From JBAVEL01 sp049587715 (GTDB taxonomy: Bacteria > Bacteroidota > Ignavibacteria > UBA10030 > UBA6906), in assembly GCA_049587715.1 (NCBI GenBank), contig JBAVEL010000109.1, forward strand, positions 1 to 46,283: a DNA stretch of 46,283 bases, read 5' to 3'. The translations under genes were made by a program, and so were the position numbers. Under the pieces are notes generated by a model. It had not been told where the DNA came from, made no database searches, and was given only the letters and a program-made list of their open reading frames with translations. Below, piece after piece: positions 8,679-18,067 of the stretch; positions within the stretch are counted from its first letter, which is position 1, and each line of letters begins with the position of its first letter.

Positions 8679-8742
8679 GGCCGACTCCTTCTTGGTGAAT
8701 CCTCCCTGTACCCGCCCCCTCCCCGCGCTTCCTTCATTCCCT

Positions 8743-10380
8743 CTACGGTTTCCGTACTCCCTCCGGTTTCCGCGCCTGGTGCGCGCCGGCTGCCGCCTCC
8801 GTGGATGCGTTCGGCAGGATCAAGAGACCCTGGGAGGTGGACTTCACCCAGAATGCCTTTCCGGGACGCAGGGTGTCGGCTTCCGCATAACCGGGACCAT
8901 ACCCGTAGAAGGGTGAAGACAGAATCCCCGGGGGGATGGATCCCACGGCCGTCGCCGCCAGGCTGTGGAAGACGGTCCCCACCAGGTTCCATCCGGCGGA
9001 GATCCCCGTGGTGTCCTCCAGCACCGGAAGCCCGAACACGCCCGGCGCGCCCGCCGAGTCGAATTTCAGCCAGTATCCCCTCCCCCCCGCCAGTGTGTCG
9101 CCCGCCAGGTAGCCCGCAGGGCCGAAGCTGTAGGCGCGGGATACGGCCTCGGGGAAAACAACCCCGGCCCGCGGGTCTGCAACCTCCTGCGCCAGGGAGA
9201 TCATGTTCCACCCCTGAAACACGGAATACGGAAGAGAGACAGGAGCCAGCGTTGTGAAATGCCGGACACCCGACCATGACCCGGCTCCACCCGTATTCAC
9301 CCCGCGCACCCGCCAGAAATACGGGGTCCCCCCGGCAAACGGGCCCGCCGTACAGGCCGTGGTCCCGAGCCCCGACGTATCCAGAACCGCATTCAGAAAG
9401 AGGGAGTCTGTCGCCGCCTGCATGTCGTAGGAAACCGCCCCCGTGGAAGGATCCCAACGGAAGGTCAGCGTAAGGGGTCTCTGCCCGGCTCCGTCCGGAG
9501 GCGAGACGAGAAGGGGTGCCTCTGGGGCATCCATCACCCGGAACCGGCTTGCCTCCGACCATGGCCCCGTGCCCGCATAGTTGGAAGCCCGCACCCGCCA
9601 GAACCAGGTGCTGCCGGGGGATGGAAGCTGGATGGGGTGCGACGGGACGGCGATCAGGGAGTCATCAAGGAAAACCGGGCCGAAGAGGCTATCGGCGGAT
9701 ACCTGCACACGATAGAGCCGCCCCCAGGAGGGGACACTCCAGGTGAGCGTGACGGCGGCCGGAAGACCCGTTGCGCCGTCGGGGGGGGACACCAGATCGG
9801 GCGCCCCGGGAGTCTCCACGGATCCGTAGGCGAGCACGAGCAGCGTGCCCACAGAGGGATTGGTGAGAACGGCGGAGGAATCCTCATGCATCCGGGAAAA
9901 GAGGTTCGTCCCTCCGAACTCATCCGTAAGATGCGCGCTGTCGCACATGGCCAGCAGGGTGGGGATGCTCCAGGAGAAGGTCATGGGATAGCCCCCGCTC
10001 CCCGGCTGGAAGCGGACCCTGTGCGTGTCGATCTGGGAGGGACCGGTCTGCGCCCTGTAGTCGTAGTAGAACCCCTGCCCCATCCCCGCAGGAGGCTGCA
10101 CGCTCTCGTAGCCGGGAGGGTTCACAAACCGGACCTCGAAGATTCCCGAAGGCGGCGGAGGAGGCAGCTCCCTCTCGCAGAAAACGGAGTCCCTTCCCCG
10201 TGTGGCCAGCGGGTGGTGGCCGAAGAAAACGGTGTCTTTGCGCACGCCGTTGTCCCGGGCGATGAGGAGCGTGTTCTTGAGAGGCGGCGTGCACTGCGCT
10301 CGGACGCACCACCCGGCAGCAAAGAGGAGGATGGCCGAAAGACACGCGGTGGGTGCGGATGTGAGATGCCCTGGACGCAT
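8743..10380 (-). CDS. Secreted fibronectin type III protein ending in a GWN module
   Basis: A 545-residue protein with a signal peptide (about 1-28). The N-terminal region of about 160 residues has no recognised fold. Two fibronectin type III-like domains follow (about 190-285 and 286-380), each with the WRVRASN / WRVRGVN core and a SRFRV / RHFTT end. From about 385 to 524 it carries the duplicated GWN module seen in four other proteins here: GWNMIS (about 390) to GYWLKF, then GWNLVG (about 463) to FWVKS. There is no FlgD-like sorting domain; the last about 20 residues are a short charged tail. No catalytic motif was found, so an adhesive or structural role is the best guess. Its own promoter lies at 10487-10516. 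Confidence 0.82.
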   Translation of the reverse strand: MRPGHLTSAPTACLSAILLFAAGWCVRAQCTPPLKNTLLIARDNGVRKDTVFFGHHPLATRGRDSVFCERELPPPPPSGIFEVRFVNPPGYESVQPPAGMGQGFYYDYRAQTGPSQIDTHRVRFQPGSGGYPMTFSWSIPTLLAMCDSAHLTDEFGGTNLFSRMHEDSSAVLTNPSVGTLLVLAYGSVETPGAPDLVSPPDGATGLPAAVTLTWSVPSWGRLYRVQVSADSLFGPVFLDDSLIAVPSHPIQLPSPGSTWFWRVRASNYAGTGPWSEASRFRVMDAPEAPLLVSPPDGAGQRPLTLTFRWDPSTGAVSYDMQAATDSLFLNAVLDTSGLGTTACTAGPFAGGTPYFWRVRGVNTGGAGSWSGVRHFTTLAPVSLPYSVFQGWNMISLAQEVADPRAGVVFPEAVSRAYSFGPAGYLAGDTLAGGRGYWLKFDSAGAPGVFGLPVLEDTTGISAGWNLVGTVFHSLAATAVGSIPPGILSSPFYGYGPGYAEADTLRPGKAFWVKSTSQGLLILPNASTEAAAGAHQARKPEGVRKP

Positions 10381-10486
10381 GGAGAGGACCTCGATAATGT
10401 TGGTGCGGCATGGACCCCGCCGCTCCTGCCGGTCTGACCAGCCTGCTCAAGGCGCCGGGCAGGGGGAAAAAACCGGATGAAGCATT

Positions 10487-10516
10487 TAATGTAGCAGCAG
10501 AGACGTGTCCTGTCAA
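10487..10516 (-). promoter_or_regulatory. Candidate promoter of the fibronectin-III/GWN gene
   Basis: On the minus strand TTG (10514-10516, in context TTGACA) is followed by a 20-nt spacer and TACATTA (10487-10493), about 105 nt before the start codon. It matches the TTG-N20-TAnnTT pattern seen repeatedly in this window. Confidence 0.6.
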
Positions 10517-10756
10517 GGCCGCGCACCAAACCGGCCCTGTCCGGTATCCAGCCGACGGATCAGCCCGTGCCCGTCCGCCTCGACGTGCTATGCTCCCGGA
10601 GCTTCGTACCGTCCATTGACCGGCAGCCGCAGGCAAGCACGCTTCGGGCACAGGCTGCCTGTTCGCCAGGATCGATGACACGCAGATCGCCTTCACCTCG
10701 GCCCCCCCCTCTATTGCTGCAACCCGCCCGAGGGCACCCTGTGAGCCGTTCCTCCG

Positions 10757-10786
10757 TTGAATCTTCCCTGCGGAATCCATACTTTT
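10757..10786 (+). promoter_or_regulatory. Candidate promoter of the hypothetical-HAD-acpS operon
   Basis: TTG (10757-10759), a 20-nt spacer, then TACTTTT (10780-10786). The start codon at 10808 would leave a leader of only about 15 nt. Confidence 0.6.
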
Positions 10787-10807
10787 CCGCATTCCTGTAG
10801 CTCCATC

Positions 10808-11251
10808 ATGAACCCCGGCCCCTCCGTCGAACGGATTCTCTCCGAGCTGGACACCCTCTCCCGCACAGGGCTCCGGCGCCGCGCGGACCTGGGTTTTCTG
10901 CTGGAGGCGGCCTCCCGGAAGGGAAGGGAGTCCCTTCTGGAGCAGGCGGGATTCCACGCCAAGTTCGCATCCCGGGCGGAGCGCATCATGAAGAGAATCG
11001 GACCCGGCGGGGAGGGCTACGACAAACTCTCCGCCGAGTGCGCCGCCGCCCTGGAGAGAGTGCGTTCTCTGGTGGAGCGCGTGCTGGAGGGGGAGGATAC
11101 ACCCCGTGCGCGCGCTCTCGCCGCCGGACTCCGCGCACACACCCTCTCCGCGCTCGCCTCCTTCATGGACCTCTGCTGCGACCTTGGCTGGTACAAGAAC
11201 CGGCTGCTGGATGCCGGCCGGGGGAGCCGGCGGCCGGCCCCGGATTCTTGA
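10808..11251 (+). CDS. Hypothetical helical protein
   Basis: 147 residues, charged and predicted almost wholly alpha-helical, with no signal peptide or membrane segment. The frame is open from 10757, but the ATG at 10808 is preferred because the candidate promoter's TACTTTT element lies inside the longer version. No family is recognised. The repeated RSLVERVLEGEDTPRARALAAGLR-like amphipathic helices suggest a small cytoplasmic helical bundle. It is the first gene of a tight plus-strand run leading to AcpS, with a gap of about 30 nt to the next gene. Confidence 0.6.
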   Translation: MNPGPSVERILSELDTLSRTGLRRRADLGFLLEAASRKGRESLLEQAGFHAKFASRAERIMKRIGPGGEGYDKLSAECAAALERVRSLVERVLEGEDTPRARALAAGLRAHTLSALASFMDLCCDLGWYKNRLLDAGRGSRRPAPDS

Positions 11252-11281
11252 AACGGAGCCCCGAAATCAATAGATTGCATC

Positions 11282-11818
11282 ATGCCGCTCCCCTTCCGCC
11301 TCCCCCTGTGGCGCATCTCCCTGCTGGTGCTCGTGGCGGGCTCCGTGCTTTGGCTCGGCGGCTCGATCGTCCGGGCCGTCATCGGAAGCGAGCTCCTGAA
11401 GGCGGGAACGCTGGAGCTGGAATCGTTCATTGCGCCCGAAGCAGAGAGGGAAATCCACCGTCTGCTGGCCCGGACGGGTATCGTGGTGCTGGGAGGCTAC
11501 CTGGCGGTGCTGGCCGGGGGCATCCTGTTCCTCGCTCTCTCCCCCTTCCGCCTGCGCGAGCACGGATGGCTCATGATGAGCGCGCTGCTGTTCTTTCTGT
11601 CCCTCCCCGTCGAGGCCTATGTCATGTACCTGGACGGGAGGATCATCTACCACGACCTTTTCACCACCGCAGGAAATGAGACCTTCCGGACTCTCTTCCT
11701 GGACCGGATGCGCGCCCTGGGAGGGGCCCCGTTCGTCGCCCAGCTCTGCTACTACACCGTCATCCTCCTGGCGGTCTTTCAGCCCATGAGAAAGCCGCCT
11801 CCGGCTCAGGAGCCATGA
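11282..11818 (+). CDS. Hypothetical membrane protein with about four TM segments
   Basis: 178 residues with hydrophobic segments at roughly 11-31, 64-86, 95-112 and 148-168, and a polar loop between the first and second. No conserved family motif was recognised. Its stop overlaps the start of the next small gene (ATGA, 11815-11818), showing translational coupling to the HAD/AcpS operon. No function is proposed. Confidence 0.65.
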   Translation: MPLPFRLPLWRISLLVLVAGSVLWLGGSIVRAVIGSELLKAGTLELESFIAPEAEREIHRLLARTGIVVLGGYLAVLAGGILFLALSPFRLREHGWLMMSALLFFLSLPVEAYVMYLDGRIIYHDLFTTAGNETFRTLFLDRMRALGGAPFVAQLCYYTVILLAVFQPMRKPPPAQEP

Positions 11819-12102
11819 AGCCCGACCAGATCATGCAGGAACTGGCCCAGGTGGCCCAGCAGATGGGGGTGCGGATCCGGTACGACCTGGGGGATTTCGA
11901 AGGGGGGTATTGCGTCCTGAAAGCCGAGAGAGTGGTCCTGATCAACAGGCGGCTCCTCCCGGCGCGGAAGGCCTCTGTGATGGCCCTGGCTCTCCACGCC
12001 ATCGGCCTGGACGGCGTGTTCCTGAAACCCGCCCTTCGCGAGTATGTGGAGGACGAGGCCGCCCGCGCCGGCCTTTCTCCTGGCCGGAAGACATCTCCGT
12101 GA
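11815..12102 (+). CDS. Conserved small protein upstream of a HAD phosphatase (function unknown)
   Basis: A 95-residue soluble protein. The region VRIRYDLGDFEGGYCVLKAE followed by RVVLINRRL and a C-terminal helix with EYVEDEA looks like a compact alpha/beta domain. It overlaps both neighbours by 4 nt (ATGA upstream, GTGA downstream), so it is surely co-translated with the HAD enzyme and may be a partner of it. No catalytic motif was seen. Confidence 0.7.
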   Translation: MKPDQIMQELAQVAQQMGVRIRYDLGDFEGGYCVLKAERVVLINRRLLPARKASVMALALHAIGLDGVFLKPALREYVEDEAARAGLSPGRKTSP

Positions 12103-12791
12103 TCAAGGCGGTCATCTTCGACCTGGACAACACCCTGGTGGACTTCATGAGCATGAAGCGCCAGGCGGTCACCGCCGCCATCCACTCCATGATCGACGCG
12201 GGCCTGCAGCTCCCGGCGGAGGCGGTGCAGGAGCGGATCGACGCCATCTACAAGGAGCGGGGCATCGAGTTCCAGAGCGTCTTTGACCAGCTCCTCTACG
12301 ATGTCTTCCGGAAGGTGGATTACAAGATCCTCTCCGCCGGCATCATTGCCTACCGGCGGGCGCGGGAGGCGGCCCTGGTCCCCTATCCCCATGTGAACAT
12401 GACGTTGATCCGGCTCACCAAGCGCGGCATCCGCCTGGCCGTGGTCTCGGACGCGCCCGCCAGGGAGGCCTGGCTCCGCCTCTGCTATCTGAACCTGCAC
12501 CACATCTTCGACCACGTGGTGACCTTCGACGACACGGGGGAGCGGAAACCCAGCCCCGCCCCCTTCCTCCGCGCCCTCCGCCTGCTGGGGGTTTCTCCGG
12601 AGGAGACGCTCATGGTGGGGGACTGGGCCGAGCGCGACATGGTGGGGGCCGCGCAGCTCGGCATCATCACCGTCTTCGCCCGCTACGGCGACACATTCGG
12701 CACCGTCCAGACCAACGCCCGCCATGAAATCGCCGACGTCTCGGAGCTCCTGGGAGTGATCGACGCCGAGAACGGAAAGGGCCCCTCGTGA
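12099..12791 (+). CDS. HAD-superfamily hydrolase
   Basis: 230 residues from the GTG at 12099, chosen because it gives the GTGA overlap and starts right at the HAD motif. Motif I is VIFDLDNTLVDF (residues 5-16, nucleophile Asp in DLDNT). Motif II is in LAVVSDAP, motif III is the Lys of GERKPSPAPF, and motif IV is MVGDWAERDMVGAAQLG. The helical cap between motifs I and II fits subfamily I phosphatases. It resembles the TIGR02253-type HADs; the substrate is unknown. It overlaps acpS by 4 nt. Confidence 0.92.
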   Translation: MIKAVIFDLDNTLVDFMSMKRQAVTAAIHSMIDAGLQLPAEAVQERIDAIYKERGIEFQSVFDQLLYDVFRKVDYKILSAGIIAYRRAREAALVPYPHVNMTLIRLTKRGIRLAVVSDAPAREAWLRLCYLNLHHIFDHVVTFDDTGERKPSPAPFLRALRLLGVSPEETLMVGDWAERDMVGAAQLGIITVFARYGDTFGTVQTNARHEIADVSELLGVIDAENGKGPS

Positions 12792-13168
12792 TCCGGGGAA
12801 TCGGCGTGGATATCCTGGAGATCGCCCGGATGAGGAGGAGCGTGGAATCCCTGGGGGAGACCTTCCTGGAGCGGGTGTTCACGCCCGGGGAGATCTCCTA
12901 CTGCTCCGCCAGGGCCGACAGCCACCAGCATTATGCGGCCCGCTTCGCCTCCAAGGAGGCCGTCAGCAAGGCCATGGCTACGGGGTGGGCCGGGGGGTTC
13001 CGCTGGCTGGATGTGGAGGTGCGGAACACCCCCGCCGGGAAGCCCGAGGTGCTCCTCCACGGCCGGATGGCCCGGATTCTGGCCGATTCCCGGATTCTGC
13101 TCAGCATTTCCCACTCCGAGACCCATGTGGTGGCTGTGGCGGTGATCGAATCCGCCCCCTCCGCCTGA
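12788..13168 (+). CDS. acpS: Holo-[acyl-carrier-protein] synthase
   Basis: 126 residues from the GTG at 12788, the normal AcpS length. It has the metal-binding Asp in GIGVDILEIARM and the FASKEAVSKAMATG motif with the catalytic Glu/Lys. The C-terminal ISISHSETHVVAVAV-type strand appears here as LLSISHSETHVVAVA. It transfers 4'-phosphopantetheine from CoA to acyl carrier protein. It is coupled by GTGA overlap to the HAD gene and is the last gene of this operon. No terminator hairpin was seen after it. Confidence 0.96.
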   Translation: MIRGIGVDILEIARMRRSVESLGETFLERVFTPGEISYCSARADSHQHYAARFASKEAVSKAMATGWAGGFRWLDVEVRNTPAGKPEVLLHGRMARILADSRILLSISHSETHVVAVAVIESAPSA

Positions 13169-13182
13169 GGCCTGTGCCGTCG

Positions 13183-13213
13183 TTGGTTTTTCCCCCCCCA
13201 TTTCCATATATTG
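13183..13213 (+). promoter_or_regulatory. Candidate promoter of the C25/CapA/C45 operon
   Basis: TTG (13183-13185), a 21-nt spacer, then TATATTG (13207-13213), in an AT-richer patch just after acpS. It implies a leader of about 220 nt before the peptidase start at 13439. No coding region is visible in that leader. Confidence 0.6.
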
Positions 13214-13438
13214 TGGGAAGATCGTTCATTGAGAGAGGGTCCCCTGCATTGGAGCCCCTGCCCGGCCCGCGTCGGCGTCTTTCCGCCCCGCAGGCATCCC
13301 ACCGGGGCACTGCAGTCCGCCGGCTCGCCGCAGGAGACCCACGTCCCGTTTCTCCGTCTGCACCCGGGGCTCTGCTCCGGTTCCCCCTGAAAGAAGAACA
13401 ACAAACCTCTGTCACCGTGTAAAAGGAGGATGCCCGGC

Positions 13439-16400
13439 ATGATGTTCCGCACGAGTTGTCTCGCTCTCTTCCTCACCGCTTCCATCTTCTCCGCCCGCGC
13501 AGAGTGGACAGGGCTTGTTCCCGGCGCTCCCGCACCCGCACCTCCCCGCGTGGAGGTGCTGAGCGACGACGCATCGGGCACTGTGCTCCGTCTGGACCTG
13601 ACGGGCTTCCTGTGGGAGCAGCTCCCCGATGCGGGAGGCGCGTACCGGACGGTGGACCTGCTCACGGAGGCCTTCAGCCGCGAGGAGGGACATCCGGAGG
13701 TTCCCTGCGTCCCCGTTCTGCTGGCCGTGCCCGACGGGGCGGCCCTGGAGGTGGAGGTGCTGGAGAGCTCGGACATCACCACGATCCCCGGGTGGCTGCT
13801 TCCGCCGGTGCGGGCCTCGCAGTGGGAGGGAGCCCCGGAGCCCCCCCTCCGCGCCGAAGCAGCCGCCTATGCGGCCGACGCCCCCTATCCCCCCCTCCCC
13901 GTGCGGGCGTCGGATCCGGCTGTGTTCCGCGACTTCCGGATTGCCCGCATCGAGCTCTACCCCATCCGGTATAATCCCTCGCGCGGCGAACTCCGGTGTG
14001 CCTCCTCCATGACCGTGCGCGTGTCCTACACGTCCGGCGCGGGGACAAACCCGAAGACCTCCCCCCGGAGGCCCATCGCCCCCTCCTTCGGCGCCCTCTA
14101 CCGGGCGGCCCTGCTGAATTACCCGCAGGTTCTGGAGCGCCTCTACGATGGCGTGGAATCCGGCCGGGACGTGCTCCTCTGCATCACCCCCGACGAGTAT
14201 GCCGCCACCTTCGCCGCCTACGCCTCCTGGAAGCACGCGAGCGGGCTCTACACGGTGGTCAAGAAGTTCAGCGAGATCGGCGCCAACGCCACCAATCCTG
14301 CCCTCATCAAGAACTACCTTTCCACGGCCTGGCTCACCTGGCAGCACCCACCCACGTATGTTCTCCTGGTGGGCGACTACGGAGTGGTCCCCCGCCAGCA
14401 GATCTCCTATGACTATACATTCGCCAACGAGGACTACTTTGTGGAGCTGGAGGGGAACGACTATTTTCCCGAGATGATGATCGGGCGCTTCACCCACTCC
14501 ACCGACTACGGCCTGCAGGTGATGATCAACAAGTTCATGATGTACGAGAAAACCCCCCCCCTCACGAACCCCGGCTGGTTCCGGAAGGCCACGGTCTGCG
14601 CCAACGACAACTACGATTCCCAGATCAAGGTGAAGCGCTTTACGGCGGAAGTCATGCTGGAGGACGGGGGCTTTGTCTCGGTGGACACCATGATGAGCTC
14701 GAGTCCCTGCCTGTACGACCTGGGGGACGTCACCGCCGCCATCAACAACGGCAGGGGTTTCCTGAACTACCGGGGAGAGGGATGGAGCTCGGGCTGGTCC
14801 GCCTCCTGCTACGGCTTCCACACCAGCGACGTCTCCTCCCTGAACAACGGGAAGATGCTCACCTTTGTCACCAGCATCGGGTGTGGCGTGGCCATGTTCG
14901 ACGCGGGAGGGGGGAACTGCTTCGGGGAGGAGTGGGTGGAGCTGGGCACCCCCACCGCCCCCCGGGGGGCCTGCGCGTTCATCGGCCCCACATCCAACAC
15001 CCACACGACCTACAACAACAAGATCGACAAGGGCATCTACGTGGGGCTCTTCCGCGAGGCCCTGGAGACGCCGGGGCAGGCCCTCCTGCGCGGAAAACTC
15101 TACATGTACAACGTGTACGGCAACGAACAATGGGTGGAGTACCACTACAGGGTCTACTGCATGCTGGGAGACCCCAGCATCCACATCTGGAAGACCACGC
15201 CGCAACCGGTCACCATCACCTACCCCCCGCAGATTGCCCTGGGGTATAACCAGGTGGAGGTCTCCGTACACGACTCCGCCACGGGAAATCCGCTGGGTGG
15301 GGTGCGGGTGTGTCTCTCGAAAGACACCCTGCATGTCCTGGGAACCACCGACGCAACCGGCCGCGCCTGGATATCCGTGACGCCCGCCACGCTCGACTCC
15401 GTGGCCCTCGCGGTCCGGGGCATGCCCATCCTGCCGAAGGTGGCAAAAATCGGGGTGGCCATCGCCCAGCAGCATGTCATGCCGTACGGGGATCCCGTGG
15501 TGACCGACACGGACGGAAACCGGGACGGCCGCATCAACCCGAATGAGCACGCCACGGTCACCATCGCCCTCAGGAACTGGGGGACAGGCACCGCCTACGG
15601 GGTGAGTGCCGTCCTCACCCCCGATGACACCTCCCTCACCGAGGTCATCGGTCCCCCCTCGGTTTCCTTCGGCGACATCTCTCCCGGGCCCCCCACTCCT
15701 CCCGGGCCCCCCTTCGAGGTCTTCGTGAAGCCTGCCAGCCGTGTGGGTGAAACGGCGCTCTTCCACCTCCATCTCGCCTCCACCTCGGCCTCCTGGGAGT
15801 ACACGGTGCTGGTGCCCGTCACCGGGTGCAGCCTGCAGGTGACAGGCTCCTCCGTGAACGACCAGGGATCCGCCCTCGCCAACTGGCGGCTGGATCCCGG
15901 AGAAACCGCCATCCTCTCCGCCATGATCCTGAACGCGGGCCACGATGAGGCCCCCGGGGTGACGGGGATTCTCCGGTCGGCGGACACCCTCGTCACCATC
16001 GCCGACTCCGTCGGGACATTCGGCACGGTTGCCGTGGGCGACAGCATCGCCAACCTGACCGACTACTTCCTCGTGACGGTGGGGGAATCCTGTCCCCCCG
16101 CCGCCGAAATCGAGTTCACGCTCGTTCTGCAGACCACCAACGGGCGGTATCCCTACTCGGTGGAGCGGCAGTTCACGATGGAAGTGGGCACCCCGCTGCC
16201 GGGGGATCCCACGGGCCCCGACGCCTACGGGTACTACGCCTACTCCAGCGACGACACGCTCTACCGCCAGGCCCCTCCGTACGCGTGGGTGGAGATCTCG
16301 GGCTCGGGGACGGAAATCCCCCGCAACGGGAGCGACTTCACACAGACGGTCACGCTCCCCTTCCCGTTCCGGTACTACGGCATCAACTACTCCTCCCTGC

Positions 16401-18061
16401 GCGTCAACTCCGACGGGTGGGTGGCCTTCGGGGCGGGCACGCAGACCGCATGGCGGAACTACGAACTCCCGCATGACGACGCCGTCAACTGCATGGTGGC
16501 CCCCTTCTGGGACGACCTGTTTGCCGGCTCCGGGGAGACGGGGCGGCTCCTCTATTATTCCGATGCGGCCAACCACCGCTTCATCGTGGAGTGGTACCGC
16601 GTGGGTCACTACAGCGACCCCACCGACCGGGAGACCTTCCAGCTCATCCTGCTGGACCCCGCCTTCTACCCCACGGCATCGGGGAACGGCGAGATCATCT
16701 TCCAGTACCATACGCTTGTGGAGGATGGGAGCAACACCATCGGGATCGAGGACCACACGGAGACCGTGGGCCTCCAGTATGTGTACAATGACCTCTATGC
16801 CGCCACGGCCTCGGAGATCCGGGAGGGCTTCGCCATCAAGTTCACCACGGAGCGGCCCACCGCGCGCGAGACCGAGGTGGCGGTGAGCGTTCTCGTGGAG
16901 CCGGGCTGGAACCTCATCTCCACCCCCGTCCTCCGGCCGGATACCGCGCGGGGTGTTCTGCAGGTCTTCCCCACATCCTCCTTCCCGTATGCGTTCGCCT
17001 TCCACCCCCAGCAGGGCTACACCCAGACATTGCTCCTGGAGGGGGGCGCGGGATACTGGGGGAAGTTCCCCTCCTCCGCTTCCGCTCTCATCCACGGCCT
17101 GTCCGTCCACTGCGACACCGTCCCTCTGGCGGCGGGATGGAACCTCATCGGCTCCATCTCCAACATTGTGGACTCGGCCACCGTGCGCACCATCCCCCCG
17201 GGGCTGATCACCTCTGCGATCTTCGGCTACGGGGGCGGATACGCCCCGGTGCACTATCTGTTGCCCGGGAGGGCGTACTGGGTGAAAGCGGGGGGTGCGG
17301 GCTCGGTGGTGCTGGGGGGAGCGGGAGCGGCACTCGGGATCGAACAATCCCCCCGGGGGTCGCTGGATCACCTGGAGTCAATCACGATCACCGACGCCTC
17401 AGGGCGGACTCAAACCCTCCGTTTCGGCGTGGATCCGAAGGGCGCGGATCTGGAACAGTACTTCTCCCTCCCCCCCCTTCCACCCGGCGGGGGCCTGGAT
17501 GTCCGGTTTGACTCGCCCGAGGGTGGGACGATGGTAAAGACAAACGGAGCGGACCTGTCGGGAGAGTTCCCCATTCGGCTCCGCACAGACGCTTTTCCCG
17601 TCACCTTCTCCTGGACCGGATCCGCCCGCGGGCGCTATGAGCTCGTGTGCGTGGACGGGGGGGGGCGGCGCACGGCCAGATCCCTCGACGAAGCGGGCGG
17701 CTGGACGCTGGAGAACCCCTCCTTCCGGGGCCTCGCCCTCGTGAGGGGCGCCTCGGAGGACACCCCTCGGGAGTTCTCTCTCGGGCGCAACTATCCCAAC
17801 CCCTTCAACCCCTCCACCCGGCTCCGCTATGCCCTCCCCGTGGAGTCCTCGGTAAGTCTGGAGGTATTCAACGCCCTGGGCCAGAGGGTGCGCACCCTGC
17901 TGGAGGCCGTGCAGAAACCGGGCTACCACACGGCAGTCTGGGACGGGGCGGCGGCCTCCGGCCGGTTGCTCGGAAGCGGCGTGTACTTCATCCGGCTCAA
18001 GGCCGCCGGAGCGGACGGACGCAGCTTCAGCGCCGTGCAGAAGGTCATGCTTCTGAAGTAG
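13439..18061 (+). CDS. Secreted C25 (gingipain-like) peptidase-family protein with GWN module and C-terminal sorting domain
   Basis: A protein of about 1540 residues. The ATG at 13439 is preferred to 13430: the strong AAGGAGG at 13423-13429 touches 13430 but sits 9 nt before 13439. Order: signal peptide; propeptide-like region to about 220; C25 domain with LVGDYG and the Cys motif TSIGCGVAMFD (about 480); Ig-like post-peptidase domain; CARDB-like repeats (about 685-900); a beta domain with RVNSDGWVAFG (about 995); GWN module (about 1155-1300); FlgD-like sorting domain with NYPNPFNP (about 1450 to the end). The gingipain catalytic His lies in a GHG motif; here the matching segment reads NYRGEGW, so the His seems replaced by Glu and activity is uncertain. 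First gene of a three-gene operon (6 nt to the next). Confidence 0.9.
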   Translation: MMFRTSCLALFLTASIFSARAEWTGLVPGAPAPAPPRVEVLSDDASGTVLRLDLTGFLWEQLPDAGGAYRTVDLLTEAFSREEGHPEVPCVPVLLAVPDGAALEVEVLESSDITTIPGWLLPPVRASQWEGAPEPPLRAEAAAYAADAPYPPLPVRASDPAVFRDFRIARIELYPIRYNPSRGELRCASSMTVRVSYTSGAGTNPKTSPRRPIAPSFGALYRAALLNYPQVLERLYDGVESGRDVLLCITPDEYAATFAAYASWKHASGLYTVVKKFSEIGANATNPALIKNYLSTAWLTWQHPPTYVLLVGDYGVVPRQQISYDYTFANEDYFVELEGNDYFPEMMIGRFTHSTDYGLQVMINKFMMYEKTPPLTNPGWFRKATVCANDNYDSQIKVKRFTAEVMLEDGGFVSVDTMMSSSPCLYDLGDVTAAINNGRGFLNYRGEGWSSGWSASCYGFHTSDVSSLNNGKMLTFVTSIGCGVAMFDAGGGNCFGEEWVELGTPTAPRGACAFIGPTSNTHTTYNNKIDKGIYVGLFREALETPGQALLRGKLYMYNVYGNEQWVEYHYRVYCMLGDPSIHIWKTTPQPVTITYPPQIALGYNQVEVSVHDSATGNPLGGVRVCLSKDTLHVLGTTDATGRAWISVTPATLDSVALAVRGMPILPKVAKIGVAIAQQHVMPYGDPVVTDTDGNRDGRINPNEHATVTIALRNWGTGTAYGVSAVLTPDDTSLTEVIGPPSVSFGDISPGPPTPPGPPFEVFVKPASRVGETALFHLHLASTSASWEYTVLVPVTGCSLQVTGSSVNDQGSALANWRLDPGETAILSAMILNAGHDEAPGVTGILRSADTLVTIADSVGTFGTVAVGDSIANLTDYFLVTVGESCPPAAEIEFTLVLQTTNGRYPYSVERQFTMEVGTPLPGDPTGPDAYGYYAYSSDDTLYRQAPPYAWVEISGSGTEIPRNGSDFTQTVTLPFPFRYYGINYSSLRVNSDGWVAFGAGTQTAWRNYELPHDDAVNCMVAPFWDDLFAGSGETGRLLYYSDAANHRFIVEWYRVGHYSDPTDRETFQLILLDPAFYPTASGNGEIIFQYHTLVEDGSNTIGIEDHTETVGLQYVYNDLYAATASEIREGFAIKFTTERPTARETEVAVSVLVEPGWNLISTPVLRPDTARGVLQVFPTSSFPYAFAFHPQQGYTQTLLLEGGAGYWGKFPSSASALIHGLSVHCDTVPLAAGWNLIGSISNIVDSATVRTIPPGLITSAIFGYGGGYAPVHYLLPGRAYWVKAGGAGSVVLGGAGAALGIEQSPRGSLDHLESITITDASGRTQTLRFGVDPKGADLEQYFSLPPLPPGGGLDVRFDSPEGGTMVKTNGADLSGEFPIRLRTDAFPVTFSWTGSARGRYELVCVDGGGRRTARSLDEAGGWTLENPSFRGLALVRGASEDTPREFSLGRNYPNPFNPSTRLRYALPVESSVSLEVFNALGQRVRTLLEAVQKPGYHTAVWDGAAASGRLLGSGVYFIRLKAAGADGRSFSAVQKVMLLK

Positions 18062-18067
18062 AAACCC

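Larger units (their letters stand above)
10381..10807. other. Divergent intergenic region with two back-to-back promoters
   Basis: 427 bp between the divergently transcribed fibronectin-III gene and the small-hypothetical operon. It holds one candidate promoter for each side (10487-10516 minus, 10757-10786 plus). Short open frames here have no recognisable protein character. No other feature was seen. Confidence 0.6.

Noticed and set aside
13412..17371. A 1319-codon minus-strand frame inside the C25 gene
   Set aside because: Mirror of the coding strand in GC-rich DNA; Gly/His/Val-rich low-information sequence without motifs.
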